A program made the translations under genes and the position numbers. A DNA stretch of 64,000 nt from an uncultured Erythrobacter sp. (GTDB lineage: Bacteria; Pseudomonadota; Alphaproteobacteria; Sphingomonadales; Sphingomonadaceae), in assembly GCA_947498065.1 (NCBI GenBank), contig CANMIS010000003.1:62001-126000 (forward strand). Direction: 5' to 3'. This document shows positions 29,436 through 38,329 of the stretch, piece by piece. The notes under the pieces are model-generated. The model searched no databases. It saw nothing but the letters and a program-made list of their open reading frames with translations, and had not been told where the DNA came from. Every line of letters begins with the position of its first letter. The stretch's first letter is position 1.

Positions 29436-30068
29436 TTAGTCGAGTTTTGGCGGAAAGCCCGGTTCTGCCTTTGCCATAGCCGCTTGGTAGGCATCGCGCG
29501 CGCCGATCCGCTGCAAATAGGCCTTTAAATTTGGCATATGATCAATGCTCATGTCGTTGAAAGCGCGCGCCGTTGTGAGCGAGAAGCCCATCATAATGTC
29601 GGCCGTCGTTAGCTGCGATCCGCCAAAGTAATCCGCTTCGCCCAGCCGGCGTTCAATCGCTGCCCAGGCATTGGTGATCCGCTTCATCAAAGGCGGCGGC
29701 ATTTCCGCGCCAACTGCGTTTACAGCGATGCTCATCATGCCATTCGTCATCAGCGTCGCATTGGCAAAGTGGAACCAATAAAGGTGATCGGCAAAATCGG
29801 GGCTGCCTGGGCTTGGGACCAGATCTGTGCCGGGCGCATATTTGCCAATGATATAATCGACGATTGCGCCGCTTTCACCCAGCAGCGTGCCATTGTCCTC
29901 GATCAGCGGGGCGATCTCCATCGGGTGCAGCGCCTTCAATTCCGCCGGGGCCAGCCGCGTTTCGGGATCGCGATTGTAAAGCTTGAGATCATACTCAATG
30001 CCCAGCTCCTCACACAGCCAAACGATGCGTTCGGATTGCGAAATGCGAAGGTGGTGAACAGTCAGCAT
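29436..30068 (-). CDS. glutathione S-transferase family protein
   Basis: A 210-residue GST. The N-terminal thioredoxin-like domain has the RISQSERIVWLCEELG stretch (Ser likely contacting glutathione), ALHPMEIAPLIEDNG with the cis-Pro, and LLGESGAIVDYI. The all-helical C-terminal domain includes LTTADIMMGF. The start at 30068 is set by GGGAGC upstream and by the family N-terminus; the ORF extends 96 codons further with no family match. The substrate is unknown. Confidence 0.9.
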   Translation of the reverse strand: MLTVHHLRISQSERIVWLCEELGIEYDLKLYNRDPETRLAPAELKALHPMEIAPLIEDNGTLLGESGAIVDYIIGKYAPGTDLVPSPGSPDFADHLYWFHFANATLMTNGMMSIAVNAVGAEMPPPLMKRITNAWAAIERRLGEADYFGGSQLTTADIMMGFSLTTARAFNDMSIDHMPNLKAYLQRIGARDAYQAAMAKAEPGFPPKLD

Positions 30069-30210
30069 GAAAATAAGCTCCCAAAGTGTTTGTGCGGCGA
30101 GCTTTTGCGCTGGGCGTGAGGATTGTCGAGCCTTTTGTGGCGATGCGCGCGATTGGCACCTCGCATGCTGGTGCTTCTCAAGCGCCGCAATGCCGGTTAC
30201 CATCGCCGCC

Positions 30211-30591
30211 ATGACTGGACCTGACCTTGCAAAGCAATTGTTCGTCGCATTTGAGAATAACGATCTGGAGCGCGCGCGCGAATGCTGCGCTGAAGACTTT
30301 CGCGGATCACAAAATGGCGGACCTGAAATGGACCGCGATCGGCTGCTGAAGTTCACCGGAATGGTGAATGCTGTTGTTCCTGATTTTCGCTACGAAGAAG
30401 CGGTTCGCTCGGGCACTGAAACGGGCTTTGTCGAAGAGCACCGTGTACGCGGGACTTTGCCCGATGGCAGTCAGCTCGACCTGATGGCGTGCGTTGTTGG
30501 CGAGGTGTCCGATGGCAAGATCACAGTGCTGCGCGAATATGTCGATACGGCGGCTGCGGGGGGCCTGATGAAGGCGCTGTCTGCCGGCTAA
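30211..30591 (+). CDS. NTF2/SnoaL-like protein
   Basis: A 126-residue single-domain protein of the NTF2-like fold: a first helix (LAKQLFVAFENNDLERARE), a DFRGSQNG turn, VNAVVPDFRYEEAVRSG and the C-terminal GKITVLREYVDTAA, typical of SnoaL-like small-molecule enzymes or binding proteins. The start could also be the ATG at 30190. It is divergent from the GST and ends close to the photolyase 3' end. The function is unknown. Confidence 0.75.
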   Translation: MTGPDLAKQLFVAFENNDLERARECCAEDFRGSQNGGPEMDRDRLLKFTGMVNAVVPDFRYEEAVRSGTETGFVEEHRVRGTLPDGSQLDLMACVVGEVSDGKITVLREYVDTAAAGGLMKALSAG

Positions 30592-30600
30592 ATCAGCCGC

Positions 30601-32163
30601 TCAATCGCGCGCCCAGCCGTCGTGAGCGGGCTCCAAAGTCTCAAGGAAGTTCTCTGCGCTGGAGAGGTATTCGCCTTTCTTCTCATCGCCCATCCGGTCC
30701 CACGTCGCATAGATCCTGCCGATGCGGTGATTGCTCGAAAGGCGGTCGCGGTGACGGTCCATAAAGTGCCAATAAAGTGGGTTGAACGGGCATGCGCCTT
30801 CGCCCGTTTTCTTGCTCACGGAATAGCTGCATTCTTTGCAGTAATCGGACATCTTATTGATGTAATTGCCGCTCGCCGCATAGGGCTTGGTAGCTAGCGC
30901 ACCGCCATCGGCATAGAGGATCATGCTGGAGACATTGGGCAGTTCCACCCATTGATAGGCATCGGCATAAAGCGCGAGATACCAATCCTGCACCGCGCGT
31001 GGATCAATCCCGGCTAGTAAGCAGAAATTGCCAAGCACCATTAAGCGCTGAATGTGATGCGCATGGGCGTTTTCCTTGGTTGAGCGAATGCAGTCCGACA
31101 GGCATCGCATATCCGTTTCACCGGTCCAGAAAAACTCCGGCAGGGCGCGCGTCGCCTCCAGATCATTGGCCTCTTCAAGGCCCGGCATAAAGTGCCAGTA
31201 GAACCCGCGAATATACTCACGCCAACCGATGATCTGGCGGATGAAGCCCTCGACCGAATTGAGCGGCGCGCGGCCATCCTCATAGGCCTGCTCAGCGCGC
31301 TCACACAGAGCGATCGGGTCGAGCAACCCGCAATTGATGCTGGTTGAAAGCATGGAGTGGTAGAGGTCGTCTGAGCCGAAGACCATGGCGTCCTGATAGG
31401 GGCCGAAATTCTCGATCCGCTCCGCGAAAAACGCATCGGCGGCTTGCTCTGCCTCGGCGCTGGTCACGGGCCACTCGAAGGGTTCCAGATCGCCGAAATG
31501 GTCGGAGAATTTGTCCTTGACGAGGGAAAGCACTTCGCGAGTGATTTCATCGGGTTCGAACTTGGGCCGAGCGGGCGCGTCCATATCGCCCTTGGGCGGT
31601 TCGCGGTTCTGCTTGTCGAGGTTCCATTCGCCGCCTTTCGGCTTGCCATCGTCTAGCATGAGCAGGCCGGTCTTGCGGCGCATTTCGCGGTAGAAATGCT
31701 CCATGGTGAGGTGCTTGCGCCCCTCGGCCCATTCCTCAAACTCGGCGTGCGAGCAGAGGAACCGGTCGTCTGGCAGAATCTCGACTTCGCAGGCGAACTT
31801 GCCTGGCCATTCCTCGATGGCTTGTTGGACGCGCCATTCGCTTGCCTCAACCACATGGACTGCGCGCGGATCGTGCCGCTCAATTGCGCGGGCGACTTCG
31901 CCAGTAAAGCTACCCGAATTGTCGCTATCCGTCAGCTTCACATAGTCGACCTGCCAGCCTGCCTCTTCCAGCTCTGCGGCAAAATGGCGCATCGCGGAGA
32001 AGATGAGCGCGATCTTTTGCTTGTGATGTTTGACGTATGTCGCCTCGTCCCAGACCTCCATCATTAGGATGACGCTGTCTTCCTTGGTGCGCCCGCGAAG
32101 GCTGGCGAGCGTGCGGGTCAGCTGATCGCCGAGGATGGGGATGAGGATTGGGTTGGATGCCAT
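30601..32163 (-). CDS. phrB: Fe-S bacterial photolyase (FeS-BCP, (6-4) photolyase-like)
   Basis: A 520-residue cryptochrome/photolyase of the prokaryotic [4Fe-4S] class exemplified by Agrobacterium PhrB, which repairs (6-4) photoproducts with light. The start PILIPILGDQL and the WHF-rich FAD domain fit. The cluster Cys are visible as C-x2-C (442/445) and Cys458, with a fourth candidate in TDMRCLSDC, almost the same spacing as in PhrB. The start at 32163 (MASNPIL) is preferred to 32187. Many Erythrobacteraceae live in lit waters, so light-driven repair makes sense. Confidence 0.9.
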   Translation of the reverse strand: MASNPILIPILGDQLTRTLASLRGRTKEDSVILMMEVWDEATYVKHHKQKIALIFSAMRHFAAELEEAGWQVDYVKLTDSDNSGSFTGEVARAIERHDPRAVHVVEASEWRVQQAIEEWPGKFACEVEILPDDRFLCSHAEFEEWAEGRKHLTMEHFYREMRRKTGLLMLDDGKPKGGEWNLDKQNREPPKGDMDAPARPKFEPDEITREVLSLVKDKFSDHFGDLEPFEWPVTSAEAEQAADAFFAERIENFGPYQDAMVFGSDDLYHSMLSTSINCGLLDPIALCERAEQAYEDGRAPLNSVEGFIRQIIGWREYIRGFYWHFMPGLEEANDLEATRALPEFFWTGETDMRCLSDCIRSTKENAHAHHIQRLMVLGNFCLLAGIDPRAVQDWYLALYADAYQWVELPNVSSMILYADGGALATKPYAASGNYINKMSDYCKECSYSVSKKTGEGACPFNPLYWHFMDRHRDRLSSNHRIGRIYATWDRMGDEKKGEYLSSAENFLETLEPAHDGWARD

Positions 32164-32208
32164 GGGGCTTCTAATGCGCAGGCGCACAAAAAGTGCCGAA
32201 CTGTTTGT

Positions 32209-34377
32209 TTAAACGAAGCTATATGGATCGATATCGACGCCGACACGCAGGCCGGGCGGGAAATCATGCGCATCCAGCCAGCCGCGAATGACCTTTTGCA
32301 GATTGGCGGAGCGCCGCGCATTGACGAGGAAGCGGTAGCGGTAGCGCCCGCGTAGCAGAGCCAGTGGAGCGGGTGCGGGCCCGAGGATATAGAGGTCGTT
32401 CTGCTCAGGCCGCGTATCGCCCAGCCGCATGGCAGCGGCGCGCGCTTCTCTCTCATCCTCGCTGGACAAGATGATAGCGGCCCAACGGCCAAACGGCGGC
32501 GCGCCTGCGTCTTTGCGGGCCTCGGTTTCAGCCTCGTAGAACGCATCGCGGTCGCCCGCCTCAAGCGCGGCGATGACCGGCGCATCGGTGTGCCGCGTCT
32601 GGATCAGAACCTCGCCCGGTTTTGCCCCGCGACCCGCGCGCCCAGCGACCTGCGCGACTTGTTGATAGGTGCGCTCAGCCGCGCGCAAATCGCCGCCTTC
32701 GAGGCCTAGGTCTGCATCGACCACGCCGACCAAAGTTAGCTCTGGAAAGTGGAAGCCTTTGGTCACCAGCTGTGTGCCAACGATCACGTCAATCGCTCCG
32801 CCCTCTGCCTGAGCGATGAACTCAGCGGCGCGTTCGGGCGATCCCAAGGTGTCAGAGGTGGCGACCGCCACGCGAGCCTCAGGAAACAGCTCTGCGACTT
32901 CATCTGCGATGCGCTCGACGCCTGGACCGCAAGCGACAAGGCAATCCGGCTCCCCGCATTCTGCGCATTTGTCCGGGACCGCTGTTTCATGCCCGCAATG
33001 ATGGCAGGCGAGGCGAGCGGACAGGCGATGCTCAACCATCCACGCGCTGCAATTGGGACATTGATACCGGTGCCCGCAATTTCGGCACAGGGTTAGCGGA
33101 GCAAAGCCGCGGCGGTTTAGAAACAGGAGTGATTGCTCGCCCTTTGCCAGACGATCTTCCAGCGCAGCGACCAACGGAGGTGCTAGCCAGCGCCCGCTGC
33201 CCGGCTGTTCCTGCGTTAGGTCAATGAGGCGAATCTTGGGCAAAGTCGCGCCGCCAAATCGGCTTGGCAATTGGAGCCGCTGGTAAATGCCGGTTGATGC
33301 CATGTGCAGGCTTTCGAGCGCCGGGGTCGCGCTGGCGAGCACCACTGGAATTTTCTCAAACCGTGCGCGCATTACGGATACATCGCGGGCGTTGTAGCGC
33401 ACGCCTTCGTCTTGCTTAAAGCTGACCTCATGCGCTTCATCTACGATAATCAGGCCAAGGTTCGCATAGGGTAGAAAGAGCGCCGAGCGAGCGCCAACTA
33501 CAACGCCCGCCGTGCCGTTCGCGATGGCTCTCCAAGCGCGCCTGCGCTCCGTAGACCTGAGCGATGAGTGCCACAGCACGGGCGGCGTGCCAAAGCGCTG
33601 CTCAAAGCGCACCAAGAAATTCTCAGTGAGCGCAATTTCAGGCAGCAGAACAAGCACTTGCCGTCCTTGCCGGATGGCTTCGGCGACAGGCTCAAAATAG
33701 GTCTCGGTCTTGCCCGACCCCGTTACACCGTCGAGCAGGAACGGCGCGTATTCCCGCGCTGCCACCGCTTTCACCAGCCTATCGGAAACCTCGGCCTGAT
33801 CAGGGGATAGCTCCGGCACCCAATGCTTCGGATCGGCTGGCGGGAAGGGGCGATCAATCGCGACCGTCACTGGCTCGATCAGCCCCGCATTCACCATTCC
33901 GCGCAGCACGCCTTCTGACACGCTGGCGACTCCGGCTAGCTCGCGAATAGTGCCTTGCTCGCCGACCAATGCCTCGAGCGCCAGCTTGCGCTGAGGCGTC
34001 ATGCGACCCGAGCCTTCTGATTCGCTCAAGCGGTATTCGGTCATAGTGGCGGGGCCGCCCAGCGCACCGCCGCTGGAAAGGACCATGCGCGCCACACTCG
34101 CCAGCGCGGCGCAGTAATAATCCGCGGTCCACTCGATCAGCCTGCGCAGCGGCTCCGACAGCGGCGGGACCGGCAATATTTCTCGGATCGCGCGCAATTT
34201 GCTGGGGTCAAACTCGCGGCCCGGCAAGCGTCCCTCATCCCAGACAATGCCGGTGACCGTGCGCGGGCCGAGCGGGGCGAGCACCACCGTTCCAGCGGGC
34301 GCGCTCACCCCTTCAGGCAGCTTGTAATCAAGCGGGCCAAGCGCGGCATTGAGGACAAGGAGGCGGACGCGGTTCAT
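32209..34377 (-). CDS. priA: primosomal protein N' (PriA helicase)
   Basis: The 722-residue replication-restart helicase. The N-terminal DNA-binding part begins VRLLVLNAALGPLDYKLP. The helicase core has LLDGVTGSGKTE (Walker A), IIVDEAHEVSFKQDEG (DEAH), and VVGARSALFLP. The zinc region contains C-x2-C pairs (CRNCGHRYQCPNC, CHHCG, CAECGEPDC). GTQLVTKGFHFPELTLVGV is motif V/VI. PriA reloads DnaB at stalled forks. Length is normal. Confidence 0.97.
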   Translation of the reverse strand: MNRVRLLVLNAALGPLDYKLPEGVSAPAGTVVLAPLGPRTVTGIVWDEGRLPGREFDPSKLRAIREILPVPPLSEPLRRLIEWTADYYCAALASVARMVLSSGGALGGPATMTEYRLSESEGSGRMTPQRKLALEALVGEQGTIRELAGVASVSEGVLRGMVNAGLIEPVTVAIDRPFPPADPKHWVPELSPDQAEVSDRLVKAVAAREYAPFLLDGVTGSGKTETYFEPVAEAIRQGRQVLVLLPEIALTENFLVRFEQRFGTPPVLWHSSLRSTERRRAWRAIANGTAGVVVGARSALFLPYANLGLIIVDEAHEVSFKQDEGVRYNARDVSVMRARFEKIPVVLASATPALESLHMASTGIYQRLQLPSRFGGATLPKIRLIDLTQEQPGSGRWLAPPLVAALEDRLAKGEQSLLFLNRRGFAPLTLCRNCGHRYQCPNCSAWMVEHRLSARLACHHCGHETAVPDKCAECGEPDCLVACGPGVERIADEVAELFPEARVAVATSDTLGSPERAAEFIAQAEGGAIDVIVGTQLVTKGFHFPELTLVGVVDADLGLEGGDLRAAERTYQQVAQVAGRAGRGAKPGEVLIQTRHTDAPVIAALEAGDRDAFYEAETEARKDAGAPPFGRWAAIILSSEDEREARAAAMRLGDTRPEQNDLYILGPAPAPLALLRGRYRYRFLVNARRSANLQKVIRGWLDAHDFPPGLRVGVDIDPYSFV

Positions 34378-34553
34378 GATCGGCCTTCAATATGGGCGCG
34401 GCTGACGACCATCGGCAAGGTGCGGCGGCGCAATAATCATCATATTGCTGACGTTACCGTGGAGAGCAGGCGTCTGCGTGGCTGGTCAGCGTGTCCGCGC
34501 TATGCCAATCAGGTCTGGCGATTCGTGATCTGCCACTAGGAGCCTGAGACGAG

Positions 34554-35207
34554 ATGAAATTCTTTGCCGACACCGCCGAAATTGACGACATTAAAGAACT
34601 GGCTGCGACCGGTCTGCTTGATGGGGTCACCACCAATCCATCGCTGATCCACAAGTCGGGCCGCGACTTTATGGAAGTGACGAAGGAAATTTGCGGGATC
34701 ACCGATGGTCCAGTGTCCGCAGAAGTCGTCGCGCTCGATCACGAAACCATGATGCGCGAGGCAGAGGTGCTGCGCAAAATCGCGGACAATGTCTGCATCA
34801 AAGTGCCGCTGACGATTGATGGTCTGAAGACCTGTAAGGCGCTGACCGGGGACGGCACCATGGTCAATGTGACCCTTTGCTTCTCTGCCAATCAGGCGCT
34901 GCTCGCGGCGAAGGCTGGGGCGAGCTTTATCTCGCCATTCGTCGGCCGGCACGATGACAATGGTTTTGACGGGATGGACCTGATCGAAGACATCCGCCTG
35001 ATCTACGACAATTACATGTTTGAGACCGAAATTCTGGTCGCCAGTGTGCGCCACGTCACCCACGTGCTCGAAAGCGCGAAGATCGGGGCCGACGTCATGA
35101 CGGCACCGCCGAAAGTGATCAAAGCCCTGTTCAACCACACGCTGACCGACAAGGGCATCGATGCGTTTATGGCGGACTGGGCGAAGACGGGTCAGAAGAT
35201 CGTCTAG
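34554..35207 (+). CDS. fsa: transaldolase / fructose-6-phosphate aldolase-type (fsa/tal)
   Basis: A 217-residue class I aldolase of the short transaldolase family. [20 protein letters not shown] and [13 protein letters not shown] are the hallmark start, and NVCIKVPLT supplies the Schiff-base Lys. [20 protein letters not shown] and [12 protein letters not shown] follow. These small enzymes act as transaldolase or fructose-6-phosphate aldolase; sequence alone does not separate the two. GAGACGAG precedes the ATG. It diverges from priA. Confidence 0.92.
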   Translation: MKFFADTAEIDDIKELAATGLLDGVTTNPSLIHKSGRDFMEVTKEICGITDGPVSAEVVALDHETMMREAEVLRKIADNVCIKVPLTIDGLKTCKALTGDGTMVNVTLCFSANQALLAAKAGASFISPFVGRHDDNGFDGMDLIEDIRLIYDNYMFETEILVASVRHVTHVLESAKIGADVMTAPPKVIKALFNHTLTDKGIDAFMADWAKTGQKIV

Positions 35208-35225
35208 CTGATACGCACCTAATCA

Positions 35226-37064
35226 ATGGCCGAAGAATCCCCTCTCGACATGTTTAAGCAGGCGCTGACCGGCGCCAGCCGCGCAATTGCGCGCGATGCG
35301 GAGGTGGAGGTTGCGTGGAGCGCGGATGTGCCAGGCTCTGCGGGCAATCGTTTCCGTGTGCCTTTGCCGGGCCGTGATTTGCCCGCTGAGCAAGTCACCG
35401 AGGCGCGCGGCTTCGCCGACAGCTTCTCGCTCAAACTGCGCCATCACAACGCCGGATTGCACGCCAGCGGCAGTCCGCCAGAGCCGGTGGCGCGGGCGTG
35501 CTATGATGCGATTGAGCAGGTGCGCTATGAAGCTCTGGGAGCAAATGCATTCGGCGGTATTCGCTCCAATCTTGATGCGGCGGTGGAGCAACGCACCGCG
35601 AGCGACCCTATTGCCCGCGCTCAAAATAACAGTGAGGTCCCGCTCGAAAGCGCGCTGTCGCTGATCGTGCGGGAGCAATTGACAGGGCTGGCGGTGCCAG
35701 AGCAGGCGCGCGCCGGGGTCGAAATGGTGCGCGAATTCATCGAAGAGCGCATTGGTAATGATCTCAGCAGCCTCGCCGATACTCTGGGAGACCAACAGGC
35801 GTTCCAAAAGCTTGCGCTCGATATGCTGCGCGATCTTGATCTCACCCGCCCGCAAGATGCGCCTGATGAGGCGGATAATGACGACGGCGATGAGGAAGAA
35901 GGTGCCGATGACGAGCAAGAAGGCGACGAGCAGCAAGAAGGCGACGCTGATCCGCAGGCCACCGATATGGCCGGCGAACAGGCGGAAGGTGATGGCGACG
36001 GCGACGCTGATACCGAGCTGTCCGGCGAAGAGGAAATGCAGGACGGCGAGCCGGGCGACGACGGCGATGCCAGCAATGCGCCCGTTCGTCCGAACCGTCC
36101 GCAGGCCGACATTCCTGATGGGCTGGACTACAAGCCCTTTACCGAGAAATTCGACGAGGAAGTCGAAGCGCCGGAGTTGTGCGATGCGGAAGAGCTCGAC
36201 CGGCTGCGCGCTTATCTCGACAGCCAGCTAACCGGCCTGCAAGGTGTGGTCACGCGGCTAGCCAACCGCTTGCAGCGCCGCCTGATGGCGCAGCAGAACC
36301 GCAGCTGGGACTTTGATCAGGAAGAAGGCGTGCTGGACGCCGCACGGCTGGCCCGCGTGGTGATCTCACCGGGCACCGCGCTGTCTTATAAGGTCGAGCG
36401 CGATGTTGAGTTTCGCGATACTGTCGTCACGCTGCTGATCGACAATTCCGGCTCTATGCGCGGACGGCCGATTTCCATCGCCGCGATCAGCGCGGATATT
36501 CTGGCGCGCACGTTGGAGCGCTGCGGGGTCAAAACAGAGATTCTCGGCTTCACCACGCGCGCCTGGAAGGGCGGGCAAAGCCGCGAGGCCTGGCTGGCCG
36601 ATGGCAAGCCGCAGGGGCCGGGCAGGCTCAATGATCTGCGCCATATCATTTACAAGCAAGCGGATGAGCCATGGCGCCGCGCGCGCCGCAATCTCGGCCT
36701 GATGATGCGCGAAGGGCTGCTCAAAGAGAACATCGATGGCGAGGCGCTGATGTGGGCGCATTCCCGCCTGATCCACCGGCCAGAAGATCGCCGCATCATG
36801 ATGGTGATTTCAGACGGTGCGCCGGTTGATGACAGCACGCTGAGCGTGAACTCGGCGGGCTATCTGGAGGCGCACCTTCGCGGGGTGATCGAATGGATTG
36901 AGAACGTCTCACCGGTCCAACTCGTCGCGATTGGCATCGGCCACGATGTGACCCGCTATTACCGCCGCGCGGTGACGATTATGGATGTCGAACAACTTGG
37001 CGGCACAATCATGGAGCAGCTTGCTGAGCTGTTTGAGGATGAGAAGGGTGTGAAGCGGCGTTAA
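35226..37064 (+). CDS. cobT: cobaltochelatase subunit CobT
   Basis: A 612-residue subunit of the aerobic cobalt chelatase CobNST, which inserts Co into hydrogenobyrinate a,c-diamide. Residues about 211-285 form an extremely acidic Asp/Glu/Gly linker. The C-terminal VWA/MIDAS domain has [13 protein letters not shown] (DNSGS at 406-410), [21 protein letters not shown] before it and [11 protein letters not shown] after. CobT works with the AAA+ CobS as a ring. CobS and CobN are not in the window. The stop codon overlaps the next, convergent gene (shared TTAA). Confidence 0.93.
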   Translation: MAEESPLDMFKQALTGASRAIARDAEVEVAWSADVPGSAGNRFRVPLPGRDLPAEQVTEARGFADSFSLKLRHHNAGLHASGSPPEPVARACYDAIEQVRYEALGANAFGGIRSNLDAAVEQRTASDPIARAQNNSEVPLESALSLIVREQLTGLAVPEQARAGVEMVREFIEERIGNDLSSLADTLGDQQAFQKLALDMLRDLDLTRPQDAPDEADNDDGDEEEGADDEQEGDEQQEGDADPQATDMAGEQAEGDGDGDADTELSGEEEMQDGEPGDDGDASNAPVRPNRPQADIPDGLDYKPFTEKFDEEVEAPELCDAEELDRLRAYLDSQLTGLQGVVTRLANRLQRRLMAQQNRSWDFDQEEGVLDAARLARVVISPGTALSYKVERDVEFRDTVVTLLIDNSGSMRGRPISIAAISADILARTLERCGVKTEILGFTTRAWKGGQSREAWLADGKPQGPGRLNDLRHIIYKQADEPWRRARRNLGLMMREGLLKENIDGEALMWAHSRLIHRPEDRRIMMVISDGAPVDDSTLSVNSAGYLEAHLRGVIEWIENVSPVQLVAIGIGHDVTRYYRRAVTIMDVEQLGGTIMEQLAELFEDEKGVKRR

Positions 37065-37522
37065 GCTTCTCGATCGAAGTCGGTGTGCTCTGCTTTCCCA
37101 TTTTCGAACGTCACTTGGAAACGCCAAAACCGCGAAGGATAGTAAAACTCCATGCTCCAGTCGGGGAGATCGTGGGGCTCGTCCCAGAAAGCAATCTTCG
37201 TCGGATCAATGTCTTCTGGACGCAGGCTCGGATCGAGTGTCTCGAGCCACCCCTCGAGAAAAGGATAAGCTTCTGTTCGCAGCCGAACTAGATTGCCGAG
37301 GACCTCCTGCCATAACTTGATTTGCTGTTCGGTGGGGCCGTCCTCATTAGCTTGAAAATCGACTTTGAGAGGTCCTATAGGCGTATCGATTGGGCCGGCG
37401 GTTTCCCACGAACAGACTTGCCCATTGAGCGCACGTGAACCGATGAGCTTCCCAAAGATGGGGTGCTCAATTGGCGGCGGTGGCGGCGACTTTGGCTTGA
37501 AGAGATTGGTCAACCATTTCAT
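37061..37522 (-). CDS. conserved hypothetical protein
   Basis: A 153-residue soluble protein starting [11 protein letters not shown] followed by a run of five Pro, then [15 protein letters not shown]. The remainder has alternating charged and aromatic residues with a Trp-rich end ([20 protein letters not shown]). No signal peptide, membrane segment or catalytic motif is visible, and I do not recognise the family. It is convergent with cobT and shares 4 bases with its end. Its 5' end is divergent from the nitroreductase gene. Confidence 0.6.
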   Translation of the reverse strand: MKWLTNLFKPKSPPPPPIEHPIFGKLIGSRALNGQVCSWETAGPIDTPIGPLKVDFQANEDGPTEQQIKLWQEVLGNLVRLRTEAYPFLEGWLETLDPSLRPEDIDPTKIAFWDEPHDLPDWSMEFYYPSRFWRFQVTFENGKAEHTDFDREA

Positions 37523-37557
37523 TTGGCTGCCAATAGTCTGTGAGAATTAAGGAATTG

Positions 37558-38223
37558 ATGATGAACGTAACCGAAGCCGTCACATCCCGTCGCTCTGTGC
37601 GTCAGTTCACCGACCAGCCGGTCGAGCTGGAGACGATCCGCCGCGTTATGGACACCGCGCGCTGGGCCGCGTCCGGCTGCAATTTTCAGCCTTGGGAGGC
37701 GACTGTTCTGACCGGCCAGCCGCTCGCAGACTTGCAGGCGAAAATCACCACAACGCCTCCGCAAGCGGCAGAGTATGACTGGAATGCGCCGGGGCAAGAG
37801 GACGCCTACAAAGCGCGTCTCCACGCGGTCTCAAAAGGCATGTTCGGCGCCATGGAAATTGCGCGCGAAGATAAAGAGGGGCGGATGAAGGCGATGATGC
37901 GCAACGCCACCAGCTTTGATGCGCCCGCGGTTATGTTCGTCTATTTCCCGCGCCTGATGAAAGAGGCGCAGTGGTCCGACACGGGTATGTGGCTGCAATC
38001 GGTCGCGCTGCTGCTGCGCGAGGAGGGACTCGACAGCTGTTTTCAAGAGTACATGGCCTATTATGCGGATGTGATCCGCGATCATCTGGGCCTCGATCAC
38101 GAGCGCTACATGTTCTTTTGCGGGATGGCGATTGGCTACCGCGATGAGGACGCTCCAGTGAATTGCTATGAGCGCGAGCGCGTGCCGCTGGACGAGCACG
38201 TCAAGTTTGTGGGCTTTGAATAG
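37558..38223 (+). CDS. nitroreductase family protein
   Basis: A 221-residue FMN-dependent nitroreductase. VTSRRSVRQFTDQPVE with the RRSVR motif binds FMN phosphate, DTARWAASGCNFQPWE is the second FMN block, and LQSVALLLREEGLDSCF and FFCGMAIGY end the fold. Reactions include reduction of nitro compounds, quinones or enones by NAD(P)H. AAGGA at 37549-37553 precedes two ATGs at 37558 and 37561. Confidence 0.9.
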   Translation: MMNVTEAVTSRRSVRQFTDQPVELETIRRVMDTARWAASGCNFQPWEATVLTGQPLADLQAKITTTPPQAAEYDWNAPGQEDAYKARLHAVSKGMFGAMEIAREDKEGRMKAMMRNATSFDAPAVMFVYFPRLMKEAQWSDTGMWLQSVALLLREEGLDSCFQEYMAYYADVIRDHLGLDHERYMFFCGMAIGYRDEDAPVNCYERERVPLDEHVKFVGFE

Positions 38224-38225
38224 CT

Positions 38226-38306
38226 CGTCACTCTAGCGAAAGCTGGGGTCTAAAACTGCAAAGCTGAACATAGCCGCCTAAGATCCCAGCTTGCGCTGGG
38301 ATGACG
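38226..38306. repeat. intergenic inverted-repeat element upstream of cysS
   Basis: Two 26-base arms (38226-38251 and 38281-38306) matching at 21 of 26 positions, with a 29-base centre. The right arm contains its own hairpin, CCCAGC-TTGC-GCTGGG. The motif GTCATCCCAGCGCAAGCTGGGATC is a familiar dispersed bacterial intergenic repeat; read on the minus strand it encodes the well-known VIPAQAGI peptide signature. The element starts 2 bases after the nitroreductase stop and ends 24 bases before cysS. Confidence 0.75.
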
Positions 38307-38329
38307 CAAGAGGCAAAGCGCGATGCGAA

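Noticed and set aside
30067-30210. Extended N-terminus of the NTF2-like gene
   Set aside because: The extra codons overlap the GST start region on the other strand and do not look like an NTF2 domain.
35223-35936. 237-codon minus-strand ORF opposite cobT
   Set aside because: It follows the acidic linker and VWA coding sequence in reverse and shows no domain of its own.
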